A stretch of 64,000 nt of DNA from Plectrocnemia conspersa (taxonomy: Eukaryota > Arthropoda > Insecta > Trichoptera > Polycentropodidae). How positions within the stretch are numbered: position 1 is the first letter of the stretch; every line of letters begins with the position of its first letter. Position numbers and translations under genes: made by a program. Positions 49,601 to 61,007 of the stretch are shown piece by piece. The notes beneath the pieces were generated by a model. That model was not told the origin of the DNA. It made no database searches and worked only from the letters and a program-made list of their open reading frames with translations. The stretch lies in contig VTFK01000074.1 of NCBI GenBank assembly GCA_009617715.1, positions 1,488,001-1,552,000 on the forward strand, in the 5' to 3' direction.

Positions 49601-50083
49601 AAGAGCCTGTTTTTAGGTAATAAAAAAAAATATTTCTCATAAACGAAAATTACACTTTTTTCACTCTCTCACTTACATATTGAATATACATAGGTAGGTA
49701 TGTAGTTGGGTGTTGAGGGTTAAAATCCGTTCTTATGGGGTTACATCTTTTTTACGATGTGGCGAACGGCAAGTTAATCTCATTATATAACGGAGGAAAC
49801 CCTTTTATAGGGTGATCGAAAAAAATGCGTAATGAAATGAACAAATTTATGAGATACGCTTTTTTCCTTAATTAAAAATAATATTATTTAATATCACAGT
49901 TAATTAACACTTTAAATTTGAAAAATACACTGAAGATCCTACTCACTTTCTGATTGCAATCTTAATGATGTTTTTCTTTTGATAAGAAAAAGTGGATAGC
50001 GTCTGAGAAATAGAAAAAATAAAATTTAAATTATTTACAATTTTCATACTTGTGTAAATAAAAAACAGTTGTAACTGAAAATT
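46661..50083. other. AT-rich DNA with islands at 46960-47300, 48840-49320 and 49640-49800
   Basis: No coding exon is recognised. The islands have no long ORFs apart from a 64-codon chance frame (47121-47315, minus). The last ~50 bp grade into the (AT)n tract. Confidence 0.4.
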
Positions 50084-50103
50084 TATATATATATAATAAT
50101 AAT

Positions 50104-50192
<89 letters not shown>
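50084..50192. repeat. (AT)n microsatellite
   Basis: This is an almost pure AT dinucleotide tract of about 110 bp, with a TAATAATAAT interruption near its left end. Confidence 0.95.
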
Positions 50193-50195
<3 letters not shown>

Positions 50196-51117
50196 GAATT
50201 TATTCATTTTGAATTATTTACACCGTTCCTAAGATATATATATATAAGATTTTTCAGGAATGTAAGAAATTCTATTGTCTATTCTAATCTTTGTTCCTTT
50301 GACAAATGCCAATGCTCATAGGCGGAGTCCGACTCTTTGTTTTTGTCAAATACGGCCGAAAAGCGCTATAATCTAAATTTCCAAATTAAGATTGTAAATT
50401 CGTATACTTAGCAACGTTGTTATTATTTGGAATGTATGTGTGTGTATAGAACTTATCCGGTAAAAGTATTATTTTATTACTATTTATGTTAAATATCTGT
50501 ATATAAATATAAATATATAAAGTACGACAGTGGGGAATGTGGGAAAGTCAATCGTCCCTTTCTGTCCTCGACATTTAGGCAGTACCAGACTCTTTGTTTT
50601 TGTGTGTAACACCTCATAATGAATTCAAAATCGTTCGGTAAAAATATCCAGGCTTTATTTTGTTAAAGTTATTTTGGACTCATCCCATTACTCTGATTAT
50701 GCAAAAGCTCGAATGCTATCATATAATTTTACTTCTACTTTAATGAGAACTATCATTTCAATTGATCATCCAATATGGTTTAGCTAATCAGTGATTTTAA
50801 ATCTCTAAGAGCTCAATTCGATATTTGAGATGACTTGAAACTGTGTGGCCATATTTCAACTTTCGTTATTAAAAAATGTGTAAAAATATTACCAAATATT
50901 TTTAAATAAAGTTGATAGAATTTTTTTTATAATTAGAATAAATTACATTACATGTACAAAAAAACCTAATAGTAAATATAGTTTATAAAGACATTATAAA
51001 CATCCGAAACTTTGAAGGAAAATTGAAAATGATAATAGAAATTAGACATGCAATATGCTCTCATTGCAAAAAAAACATTGTATTGATTTACGATATTTGT
51101 ATTTATAATTTTTCCTA
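50193..51117. other. AT-rich non-coding DNA
   Basis: No gene is recognised. A secondary ATATATAT run lies at about 50236-50248. Two spots share GACTCTTTGTTTTTGT (about 50330 and 50590), which suggests an old duplication. Confidence 0.45.
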
Positions 51118-51195
51118 GTAACCTAACAGCCCAATGCGTTACAGAGGGATAAATCTGTAGAAACCGGGTAAGTGAATCGGACATAATAATTACAT
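51118..51195 (-). repeat. SINE S1 3'-end stub
   Basis: GTAACCTAACAGCCCAATGC, GTTACAGAGGGATAAATCTG and TAGAAACCGGGTAAGTGAAT match the distal ~80 bp of the family. The GGGTAAGTG inside it mimics a perfect splice donor but belongs to the repeat. Confidence 0.65.
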
Positions 51196-53329
51196 AATAA
51201 AAAAAATATGATTTTGATTTTGCTCTTATGTGACCCACATATTGAAAACCGCTGATAAAATAATTTTAACACATGTATCAATACAAGCCAAAGTATCTGA
51301 TATTTTTTTGTTTTTTTTTATACCTTTTATTTCAACAGTTATCATATTTTTTGTTACACGAATAAATGACCCGTTGGTCAGTTAAGTGTTAAGTTGACTT
51401 TTGCGCATGCGCTAAATTGTTTCATTGTATATGTTTTCGTATATGTGTGCATGTGCGGCAGTGGCAGTAATAAAACCGACTTGTGGCAAAAAACAATACA
51501 ATACTACTTCAATTTGTTACGTCAATCATATATATCTGAATCTAATAAAACGCATAGAAGGACAATAATTCTCATTGTATCTTGAATATTGCGACGAAGC
51601 AATTTATTATTTTTATCAAATATATTTTGATAATCTGTAACAATACATTATTGCACTATTGAGTATTTTCCGTAGACCTCAATAAAGTGAACACTTATTT
51701 CCGGTAAATGAACGCCGCCGGACGGAAAATCTTTGCAAGCGGCATTGAACTCCCGACTTCCGGTGGCCGCAAACCGCCATTTCCTGTCTCTAGAAATTCG
51801 TTTAACACTACATCACAGCTACCACGTGTTACACAGTTTGCCTTTATGGTATACGTTTGCACGTGAAATTTGAACCAAGGTTCAACTTTGGTACCTACAC
51901 ACATCATCGGTGTCGTCAAAGAAAATCTTAGCAAACGCAAATATGTCCATAATAGCTGGGGGTGGCGAAATGGAGAATTCGAAATAAACCTAGGCAAAGT
52001 TGTGCCCCGGGTTGAATGTCGGCATTGCGCTCGGAATTTTGCTCGAAACATTCCTAGTAAAAGGCTGTGTTATGTGCGCGACAAAAGCTTCCGCCGCAAA
52101 ACGAGTCGAACGTTTGTAAACACCGTGTAGAAATTCCGTTCCGTTCGATACTTGTAACAGAGACTGAAAAATATGAAATAAAATAAGACTCGGTGTTATG
52201 CTTTCGTTATTGCACGTTTATATTATGAAGAAAGTTCAAATTTGCATGATGGAAATGAAGTATAAAAAAATAAAAAAAAATTTACCGTGAGAGCGATATT
52301 GTTTTTATTGTTTTTTTTTTTTTTTTGAGAATTTCTTATTTTGATTTTAAATAACTTTTTAATAAGAAAGGAACTGGGTAGTGGTGAAAATGAAAGGGAT
52401 ACTTAAGATTATTATTACAATATTAATATGTAGATAATAAATTCATATGTGAATGTATGGATCATATTCGTATTTGTATCATACATTTTTTTGCTAAGAG
52501 CGTCGGAGTGCAATTTATTGCATTTTTGTCGTAGCGTATATTTATTAAATCATTTTTTTATGTTGATAAGGTTAGTGTCGACAATCCGTTAATAATCGGT
52601 GATTTTTTCTGCAAACTGTTGAGTGCATTAAAGAGTCGCGATTGCGTCCTTTATTCTTTCCCGTTGCACCCAACGATCAAAGCGGTGATATTTTCGGTGA
52701 TAGATTTTTCCAGCTTAGAAGCTGGAAAAAATAAGGTGGAATAATGCATTTTTCTTTGAGGTGTGAAATGTCTTTAAGAATGTATTTACTTATATATTTA
52801 TTAAAAATAAATTTGTAACCTAATATGTTTTTTTCCTTTTAAATTTGTTATTATTTCTTTCTCTTTCTTCTATTTTTTAGTTGTATATCACTAATAGGTA
52901 TTTTGTTTTGTGTAGTTTGTGGCTTTTGTGTATTTTTTCTGATATACACACACGTGAACGATATCCGCATGAAATTTAAAGCCGACGCTGAAAATCTTGT
53001 TTGCGTCCCGGAAAATCTCGCGTCCATTCCGCCCCCCCAAAGACGGCGGCTCTGCATGAATTATTCATGCTCCTCAGATATGTGCGCCCGCGGGCTACGC
53101 CTCCGTTCTTACGGCTTATGCTCCCTTCATTACCTATATTGCCGATACGTGCTTTATTATGAAATTTCTGTATTGATATATTCTGATTCGTGCAAGTGGC
53201 TTGTCTGCCCGAAATTGAGTATTTGCTTTTCATACACGCATAGGGGGGAAATAAATCACACAACCTTAAATTTACAATAAAAGTACGCTTCTCAATAAAT
53301 TTAAATAAAATGTTTTGTTTTTTTTCCAG
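51196..53329. other. Non-coding DNA upstream of the IMD exon; islands at 51690-52140 and 52960-53120
   Basis: Open frames occur on both strands over each island, as expected of chance frames. 52640-52666 is a copy of the short repeat shared with 14995 and 30395. The segment ends in the T-rich tract and acceptor of the IRSp53 exon. No initiator exon ending in a phase-0 Lys codon before a donor was found. Confidence 0.45.
52705..52730. repeat. Perfect 12-bp inverted repeat with 2-nt spacer
   Basis: TTTTTCCAGCTT, AG, AAGCTGGAAAAA form a perfect palindrome in otherwise unstructured DNA, 600 bp before the IRSp53 exon. It could extrude as a cruciform. Confidence 0.8.
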
Positions 53330-53405
53330 AATATCCTAGAGAAATTCAACCCTGGGGCTCGACAGATGATCACAGCTGGAAAAGCTTACTTGAAAGCTTT
53401 GCATG
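53330..53405 (+). CDS. IRSp53: Internal coding exon of an IRSp53/BAIAP2-family IMD (I-BAR) protein
   Basis: The 76-nt exon is preceded by a T-rich tract ending in CAG and followed by GTGAGT. It reads AAT ATC CTA GAG AAA TTC AAC CCT GGG GCT CGA..., giving NILEKFNPGARQ, then MITAGKAYLKALH, with the first base of a Gly codon split over the intron. ILEKFNP and GKxYxKAL are hallmarks of the first helix of the IMD/I-BAR domain. Family members bind PI(4,5)P2 membranes, bundle F-actin and link Rac/Cdc42 to WAVE and Ena at protrusions. Length and phase (25 codons plus one base) match what I recall of the second coding exon of vertebrate BAIAP2, which is knowledge, not computed. There is no ATG, so an upstream coding exon ending in phase 0 is required. 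I did not find it, nor the following IMD exon, within the window. Naming is by recognition of the peptide. Confidence 0.88.
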
Positions 53406-53599
53406 GTGAGTTATTTGTTTATTATAATCTTATTATTATGGTCATGTAAATCTACCGTTGTCATATATCAAACAAAATTCAGTGATGTTACAATCAATAC
53501 CTAAAACTAGTTATTCTTTCAACATCAGGCAGAAATTAAAGCTTAAAAATCAATGGCATATGTTTTATCAATAATATTTTTTTCAATCTAACACTACTT

Positions 53600-54850
53600 T
53601 CTTATTATTTTTTTAAAAAGAGTTTTAATCTGGTTCCGTGAAACGGCGTTATCTTGTTTGGCGTAGAAAATGGTCGCCACACAATAGCAAAACATATGTA
53701 GATCTGATCCTTCCTTGGGACATACTTTTCGTAGTTGTTAATCTTAGCCTTTTTTATCTAAATCTGTTATTAATATATTTTTATTACGCTAGTCAATCAT
53801 TACTTCTAATATATTTTATTAGCTTTTGAGAAATGATGCAATCGCGATTGATTTTTTAATACCAAAAAGATATGTAAGTTGTTCTCTGGTCCTTTCTTTG
53901 GCGTTTTGTTATTTACGTCTGTTTTTCATTTTTTAACTATGTAATAAATATATTTTTATCACGTCGGTATATCACCACTTTTAAAATATTTTTTGAAAAG
54001 ATTCCAAAAAATAGTCCAATCTCATTTGGCGTGACAAACACTCTAGTATTTGTAAATAAAAAAACATATGTACGTGGTAACTTATTGTTGATTTAGGCTT
54101 TATGATTGCCTCTCATTTTCTATTGTCTAGCTCTATGATAAACATATTTTTATACCGTCAGTTTATCACCATTTGTAAATATTTTGATGGAAAGCAGTTT
54201 TAATCTGGTTTTAAAAAATAGTGAAATCTCATTTGGTATGGCTAACGGTGCCTATCTGGTGATTTTTGGCTCATGTTTTTTGTAATTGTTGTTGTCTGAT
54301 TTTTGTTGTCATTATCTGTATTTTAATCACGTTGCTCTAGCACCACTTTCAAAATATTTTAAAAAAATTGTTTTTAATTTAGTATTGAGAAACAGTGCGA
54401 TCTTATTTGGCGTTTTATCACGTCGGTCTATCACCACTAATTTAGTTCCGAGAAACAATGCAATCTCATTTACACAATCACCTTTTAAACTCATTTTAAA
54501 TATCAAAATATAAGTGTAAATAAGTGGTTTTCTGGTCCTTGGCTCATGTTTTTGTAATTGTTGATTTTAAGTTTTTGTTAATTACGTCTGTTCTTTCGAT
54601 ATATGTCATTAAAATAAACGTGTTTTTATCACGTCTGTCTATCACCACTTTTGAAATCAGTTTTAATCTAGGTCTAGAAAATAATATAATCGCATTTGGC
54701 TTAGTAAACAGTCGCTACATACTTTCTCGGTTGTGATTTTACAATAATGAAACATATCCAGCTAGTAACTTTTTGCAATTGTTGATTTTGTCTTCTTGAA
54801 ATTGGTAATGTTTTTTCGATATCTGACTCTAGGAAAAGAGTTTTTTAAAA
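53600..54850 (+). repeat. Intronic diverged tandem repeat, about six units
   Basis: The block TTTTATCACGTCGGTCTATC + ACCACTTTTAAAATATTTT and then GTTTTAATCTGGTTCC...GAAACAATGCAATCTCATTTGG recurs. The first half is at about 53958, 54152, 54325, 54415 and 54633. The second half also occurs at 53612. Full units are ~200-220 bp; some are shortened. The spacer text (GGCTCATGTTTTTGTAATTG, TTTTTGTTAATTACGTCTGT) is shared too. The open frames at 54286-54736 are by-products of the repeat. Confidence 0.8.
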
Positions 54851-57365
54851 CCCTTCAGAAAATTTAATATTTATTTATTTTTAAAAAAATCACTATGAAC
54901 TTGTAAATATTTTTTTGTATTAAAATAAATATAAATCATTTTACTTGAATTTGTAATGCAAAAAACAATTTAAAAAATATATTTAATATATTTTTTTAAT
55001 CTACACAATAAAATTGTCAAGAAAAAATCTCCCCTACTTCTTCGTTTCCTTTTTTCCGTTCTATCTCTTTGTTTATTTTGTTTGTTTACTTTGCGAGAAA
55101 CAAATCCAGGAGTGTAATAATTCATAACATAGGTCACGAAGCGGATGGGCTCTAGCAAAGCTGAATTTAACAGGAAACGTTTCTTTATTGCGCAATATAC
55201 TACATAAGCGCACGCACAACGTGCAAAATAAAAATAAATATATAAACATACATAAATTACAATATTGTATTTAACAAGTTAAAGGACTAGGATACACACA
55301 GTGAACAAATCCTTAATAGCTTAACTGCTTTTCACAGCGCATAATCTGATATTTTAATCCCGGAAGAAAGCAATAAAAGACGTGCAATTTATCAAATGAA
55401 GCGACAAAACGCAAAAATAAATTGTCCTTTTTCAAATAAAGGACCCTAACATTGCTCGGACAAAACGAAGATTTATTTATCATAGCTCGTAGCCGTAGAA
55501 AGTAGACAGTCGTCAGTGGAAAATTAAATTAAGGGCGCGTTTCTTTTCGTAGCTCCGTGTGTATTTTCTTTTCGTTTAAGGGCGAGCTTGATGTTTAATA
55601 CAACGAAAAAAAAACACATTATAATAAATAAGGCAATTAAAATGTTACGGGCATTTCGTCTAAACGCATCCCTAATTTAGTATTTTCGTGACTGAGGTAC
55701 ATAATTAGGCGTATAATTTTTATCTGAAGCATAAAATATAATATTCATCCTTAATAAACATAATTTAGAATACGGTAAATGAATGAATTGCACTTTTCTC
55801 TTTAATGTGATTAGTATACATTTTTATATCTCTTGCTAATAATTTATCGGGCTTTAATATTTTATTTGCATTTAACTTTAGTGTATTGTTTATTAACCAT
55901 ATCGTAAAATAAAAAAATTCTTAATTATAATTTTTTTTAAATATAAACTTAAATTATCTTTATCAAAAAAAAGATATACATACATTGTAAATTTGAACAA
56001 TATAAATAAACATATAGAATATAAAGGCACTTAAAAATACATGACCTATATAGATTTTCTTAATAAGCTTAATTTAAAATTGCAATTTCTGATATTTCGA
56101 ACTATAAAAATATCAGTATCATAGATTGTAACTAAGAATAGTAAATGCATTAGATAATAATGATATGCTAATATCATGATTGACTTATGTTTTATCATAG
56201 TAGAACAAAATTTATCTTAAGCAGTATTTTTGCGTCTAAAAACGTATTAAAGGATCTTCTAGCTAATCAAAGATTGCCAATTGTGCTGCAAAATAAAAGG
56301 CTATATTCTTATATTTTATCAATGAAACTAATTATTTATTTGTTTATATTATGGTACAAAAATATATTTGTATTTTACATATATTCTATTCTATTCGTCC
56401 TTTTATTTCAAACTTACATCCACTTTCATCTTACAAAATTGATTCAAGATAGAGAATTAATTTTGCTTTTACTTGTGGTTATTGTTCAATACTAGGTATC
56501 CTGCACGATTTCTGTATCCATTGTAAACGCTTACCCTTTAGTGGAATTATATATTTTTTTAATTGCTAAAAGCTACATAATATTATTTGCATGAGGTTTA
56601 AATTTAATATATACGTCTTCAAACAATTTTTCGTTGCTAGATTAAAAAAATATACTTTTTACTTAATTCTATTTAAACTTCTCCACACAATCAATTATGT
56701 TTATTATTTAGTCTTGTTATATACTTTTATTTTGAAAATCGAAAACCGTTCTAATATTATTTTTTACAGTTCTTAAAAAGGTGGTTTAGAATTTTTTATA
56801 CAACTTTTAAGTCGCAATTTTATTTTTAATTTAACGATTTATTAGCTTGCTCCATATAAAACATTTTATTAATCTTGCAATTTTATTTTCATATTTTAAA
56901 TTGGTGATTTTATGTTTTAATTTAATATTTAATTAAATTTAAAATAAAATACAGATTAATAAAATAGTGATAATTTAATATGAAATAATATGCAAAGCTC
57001 CCGTTTTTTCATTATTTATTTTATAAAAATATGATATTATCTTCGAACTAAAAAAACTTTTATATATTTCACCTAACCCGATTATAATTATTTATTACGA
57101 TATTCATCCTATAGATTAGGAAAAATCTTTGAAAATCTAAATATTGGAAAACCAGACTGAAAACAGTCAGTTACATCTATATTTTTAATTATAAACTATT
57201 ATGAAACCTTACAAATAAAATATGCCACTGCAATTTTAAATATATGTATTATAATATTGATTTAAAAGATTGGGAAAATCTAGGAAGAAACAATTTGTAA
57301 TGATCTATTGGTATTATAATTTTATAAAAATTAATAACTTTAATCTTTTAGACACAAAAGCAATC
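54851..57365. other. AT-rich intronic DNA; island at 55360-55700
   Basis: No coding exon is recognised. Open frames at 56187-56495 and 56591-56776 are hydrophobic runs typical of A/T-rich chance frames. The next IMD exon is not here. Confidence 0.45.
56477..56534 (+). repeat. Short dispersed repeat R1, copy 2
   Basis: GGTTATTGTTCAATACTAGG, TATCCTGCACGATTT and ATTGTAAACGCTTACCC match 46599-46660. Confidence 0.55.
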
Positions 57366-57425
57366 ATATAGGGTTCAAGCTAAGGTGTTTTGGGTATTTG
57401 TCAACGATTATACCACTGAAACTTA
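57366..57425 (-). repeat. tRNA-derived SINE head (family S2), decayed
   Basis: ATATAGGGTTCAAGCTAAGG...TCAACGATTATACCACTG aligns position by position with the copy at 17340-17402 (ATATAGGATTCGAACGTAGG...TCACCGACTATAGTGCTG). The B-box core is reduced to GCTTGAACCC on the minus strand. Confidence 0.5.
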
Positions 57426-57596
57426 CATGCATTTCTTTCATGTTTTTTTTTATTTTTTACACAATGTTTTATGGCTTTGAAAATAATTGATCTGACCTGA
57501 GAGATGGTTAAAGATTTTTTAAGGTTATGATGAAATTCAATGTTTAACTTGGCTGTAAGATAAATAATGATATATGCGACATAATTTTTTAGTTGA

Positions 57597-57650
57597 TTAT
57601 TTATTTTATTTTATTAATTTATTTAGCTAATATAGATACTATTAGAAAAT
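57597..57650 (-). mobile_element. 3'-terminal stub of the 7.1-kb LINE family
   Basis: TTATTTATTTTATTTTATTA, then ATTTATTTAGCTAATATAG parallels the 3' end of the LINE at 7111-7165 (TTATTTTATTAATTTATGTA, GCTTAATAGCTAAT), including the (TAAAA)n tail on the minus strand. Only ~50 bp remain, which is consistent with extreme 5' truncation. Confidence 0.45.
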
Positions 57651-57969
57651 TAGAAAATTCACTGATATTCTAAAAGCTTTTATGAGAAAGATAAAATTTT
57701 AAAACATTGGTAGAGGCTGACATTAATTATTATATAATTCATCAATGCTTCTATATTTTACAAAAAATTATAAATAGTTTTCTAGATAAATATATGTTAG
57801 TTTTTAAGGCTAGAATTTTTTTTGCTAAACTCGATGCTGAAAAGCATAATTCATTTGACTATTATACTACTTCATGACTACTTTTCATTTAGTATCTTGA
57901 ATATTTTAATTAACATATGTTTACTTTCTGAATATATTATTTTTTATTTTTTTTTTTACGTCTTTTTAA
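57651..57969. other. AT-rich DNA, nothing recognised
   Basis: There are no ORFs or identified repeats. Confidence 0.5.
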
Positions 57970-58262
57970 ATCTTCAGTTGTAAGCCCAATGCGTTACAAC
58001 AGCGTAAATCTGTAATAACTGAGTAAGTTAATCAAATATAATGAATACTCAGTGATATATTTTTTTAATGAATGTTATTAATTATAAATTATTATGTGTA
58101 CTATTAATTCATAACCAATAGATGTCACTGCCGCTGGGGGCGATTTTTCTTAATAATATTGCATTTTTTATAAACAAAAATTTGAGTGCCGCTGCTGACG
58201 CTCGAACCCGCAACTTAAGAGTTACATGTCTGAGACGTTACGGACTACGCTATACCGTCCTT
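57970..58262 (-). repeat. tRNA-derived SINE (family S1), near full length
   Basis: On the minus strand the head GGACGGTATAGCGTAGTCCG (A-box position), then GTTGCGGGTTCGAGCG (B box), is followed by GTCAGCAGCGGCACTC. The tail continues through CCAGCGGCAGTGACATC, ATTAACTTACTCAGTTA and GCTGTTGTAACGCATTGGGC. It is not a functional tRNA gene because no acceptor stem closes. Confidence 0.8.
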
Positions 58263-61007
58263 AATATCTCATATATATCTTTATTCCGTTAATTTTTTAA
58301 TGTTGCTATGTGCTAGTTATAATATGTGATCATCTCTTAAACTAATACCATAATTTTGAATAGTTTAGGAGACTGATAATATATTTTTTTTCTGATGGTA
58401 CTTCTATAATTTTCAAAAAAAAAATTTTGGGCACCTACAAAAAATTGTTTAGCCACTGTTTTCATAGACTCTGTGATAAAAAAAATTATAGGGCGTAATC
58501 CGTTAAATCGTTCAGTCGAAAAAAAATCCGATTGTAAAACCTAAACTTTATGAAAAAAATATAACTATATTAAGTATGTTGAATAAAAAACAAAATAGTA
58601 CTTATTTTCTGAATTATTTTCTTACATTTTTTTCACCGATTGTTCAAGATTATTGTTGATAAGTGTTTTATTATGTAATATGTTAAACTAAACCGCTGTA
58701 AGTTTGTTATACGTAAAATAATAATAATAAGCCGGTTAAAGTTATACATATGTATATTAAATATCACATTATCAACAATTATTAGTATTTTGTTTAATTA
58801 AAACGTACGAGTGATTCCTTCTAATTAAATGTATCATATTACGTATGGTAGGTTATACTTTGCTTCTAAGAACTAAGTTTAAAATATATATATATTCATA
58901 CCTAGAAGCAATAAATCTGAATATAATTAGGGAATTGAATCAATATTGAGCGTAACCAATTCCTTAGCCGCTGCGCGAGTTATAGGCGTAGGGGAAATTG
59001 TCCGAAGGGCTCCTCCTCTTAATTGAAAATTTCACGAGTGATTTATTTCCTGGTGGGATAAAAAAATCTATCGGCACCGGGTGTGCTCTGGCCCGCCATT
59101 GTTTTTAGACGAGAAGTAAGACCGCGAATAAAATTTTCGAGCACTCTGTTTAGGGGCGAGAGTAAATAGAATGCGCCGAAGCAAGTGAGGTTGAAAAAAG
59201 ATAACAAAGGGAAGAAGGGCCCGCAGTAAATACCAATAATGGTCCATTTGCTCTAGAACGCTTCGGTTGAAGGAAGTGAGAAAAAATCCAAGCAGCGGCC
59301 GACGAGGGAAAGGAATAACACATTTCGCCTACCGAAGCAATCTGCAGAATGGGAGTTATTGAAATGTTCGAAGCCGAAACGAAACAAAAATATTTTAATA
59401 GGATTACGGGACGAGGGCTGAAGCTGTAACGGGGCGGCGAGAAAAAAAGCTCCCGGGAGATTCGCAAATGTGGCAAATTGTTTTGATGGTTCGCCACCGC
59501 TAAAGGGTTCATTGCGATAATTGAGATTTTAACGACGCGAGCCGTGACCGGATTGCAAAATGACCCTTTGTTCGTTATTAAAGGACACTTTAAAAGTTGT
59601 ATAAAATTCAATTTTAATATTAACGTGACGTGCGCCACTAACGAAGCGAAGGGTTTTTATATTGTGCGTTTCAGGTTTAATATATATATATATATGATTT
59701 TTTTATATTCAAAAAGTATTGTTATATATATGTATATATGTAATAATTGTTAATTGTAGAGCACTGCTCAAAATATAATAATATATAATAAATGCTGATA
59801 TAGCAAACAACGCGATAATTTCCCCCAACTCTGAAAGTTATTTTTCAGTCGTCGGGCTTCTGAAAGTGCTCCTAGTTATGTTGTAGCTAGTCCTAACAAG
59901 ATTATTTTGATATTTACAGCGTACACTTATTATAAATAGCCCATTGTGGTGTGTACGTCCAACTTTGAACAATGTTCAAAAGTGTATTTGAGCGTGAACT
60001 GGGGAGGGGTCGGAAAACGCATCCCTTTACGACACCGAGGGTTGTATCTAAATTATAATATTAAGGCGCATAAAAAACAATGCGATCTCGTGCATTGTGA
60101 TAACAATAAAACATAAAATTGAAATTTATCGTCCGCATAGGAAGGGAAAGAGAGAAAATTTCATTTTTTTACCTCGAAAAGTACTATCCGAAGCGGACAT
60201 GGTTTGTTTTGATCAACAATCCGCTATGTTTGATAAATGGCGACCCTTTTAAGGGTTGAAGGTAGGGTGAAATAGGGACAAATGGACATATTAAGATATC
60301 TAATAGAAGTTATATTTGTTATGCCTCACACTAAATAGTATGCTAATATTCCTAGACTAAATGTGCGTTTACCTTCAAATTCAATACTGAATAACATAAT
60401 ATGTTACACTATACACACATATAATTTTAAAACTCTTGAGTTTTATTCCTGATGTTTGTAAAAGTTAAGTGTGTTAGAATCTCGTAGAGCTCTTGAACGA
60501 TTACCATACAGCCTTTTAACCATGCATCCGGATTTACGCAATTACTTTTTTTAAGTAAAAAACGTATGATTATATATGTATATAAATAAATCTCATTTAT
60601 TTATGAAACTTATAGTTGATTGTATAGTATTAATAAAAAAAACATACAAAAAACTTGAATATAAAATATACAACAAATAAAAAAAAATACATAATAATCT
60701 AGATCTCTATCAGATATAATTTTTTTTCTTATTGGATCCACTGCGGTTCAAATTATTTAATCACATAAATTTGCATTCTTACTTATTATTTATATATAAT
60801 TAATTTATGACCCAGATGTTGGGACCACTACCATAAAAAAACACCCAATAATGCAATGCAAAAGAAACAATGTGTTGCTCTATCCTTATAATAGTATTTA
60901 ATTCATTGTTTACTATTGTAATTCACACAATACTGTTGTTGTTTTTTATTTAATTTTATATAAGTACATAACAATCACTTGCATATTTTTTTTAATTCTT
61001 CCGTTAT
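58263..61007. other. Intronic DNA; large island at 58930-59560 and smaller one at 59980-60270
   Basis: 58930-59560 is the longest GC-richer island in the window. The 162-codon minus frame across 59150-59638 has no recognisable domain, low-complexity hydrophobic/Ser composition and no splice context, so I treat it as a chance frame. No IMD exon is present. Confidence 0.45.

Noticed and set aside
51155..51170. GGGTAAGTG as a splice donor
   Set aside because: It lies inside the SINE S1 stub, where the family consensus is GAGTAAGT; no exon precedes it.
51695..52130. 118-codon minus and 86-codon plus frames
   Set aside because: They are antisense to one another, with no recognisable domain and no flanking splice pattern.
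52851..53280. Open frames just upstream of the IMD exon, considered as its missing first exon
   Set aside because: They run into TAA before the acceptor at 53329, contain no phase-0 Tyr-Lys end before a donor, and do not resemble an IMD N-terminus.
54286..54736. Two plus-strand ORFs of 75 and 70 codons
   Set aside because: They are by-products of the intronic tandem repeat.
59150..59638. 162-codon minus-strand open frame, one of the longest in the window
   Set aside because: It has no domain or family resemblance, Ser/hydrophobic low-complexity composition, no splice context, and lies in a GC-richer island where stops are rarer by chance.
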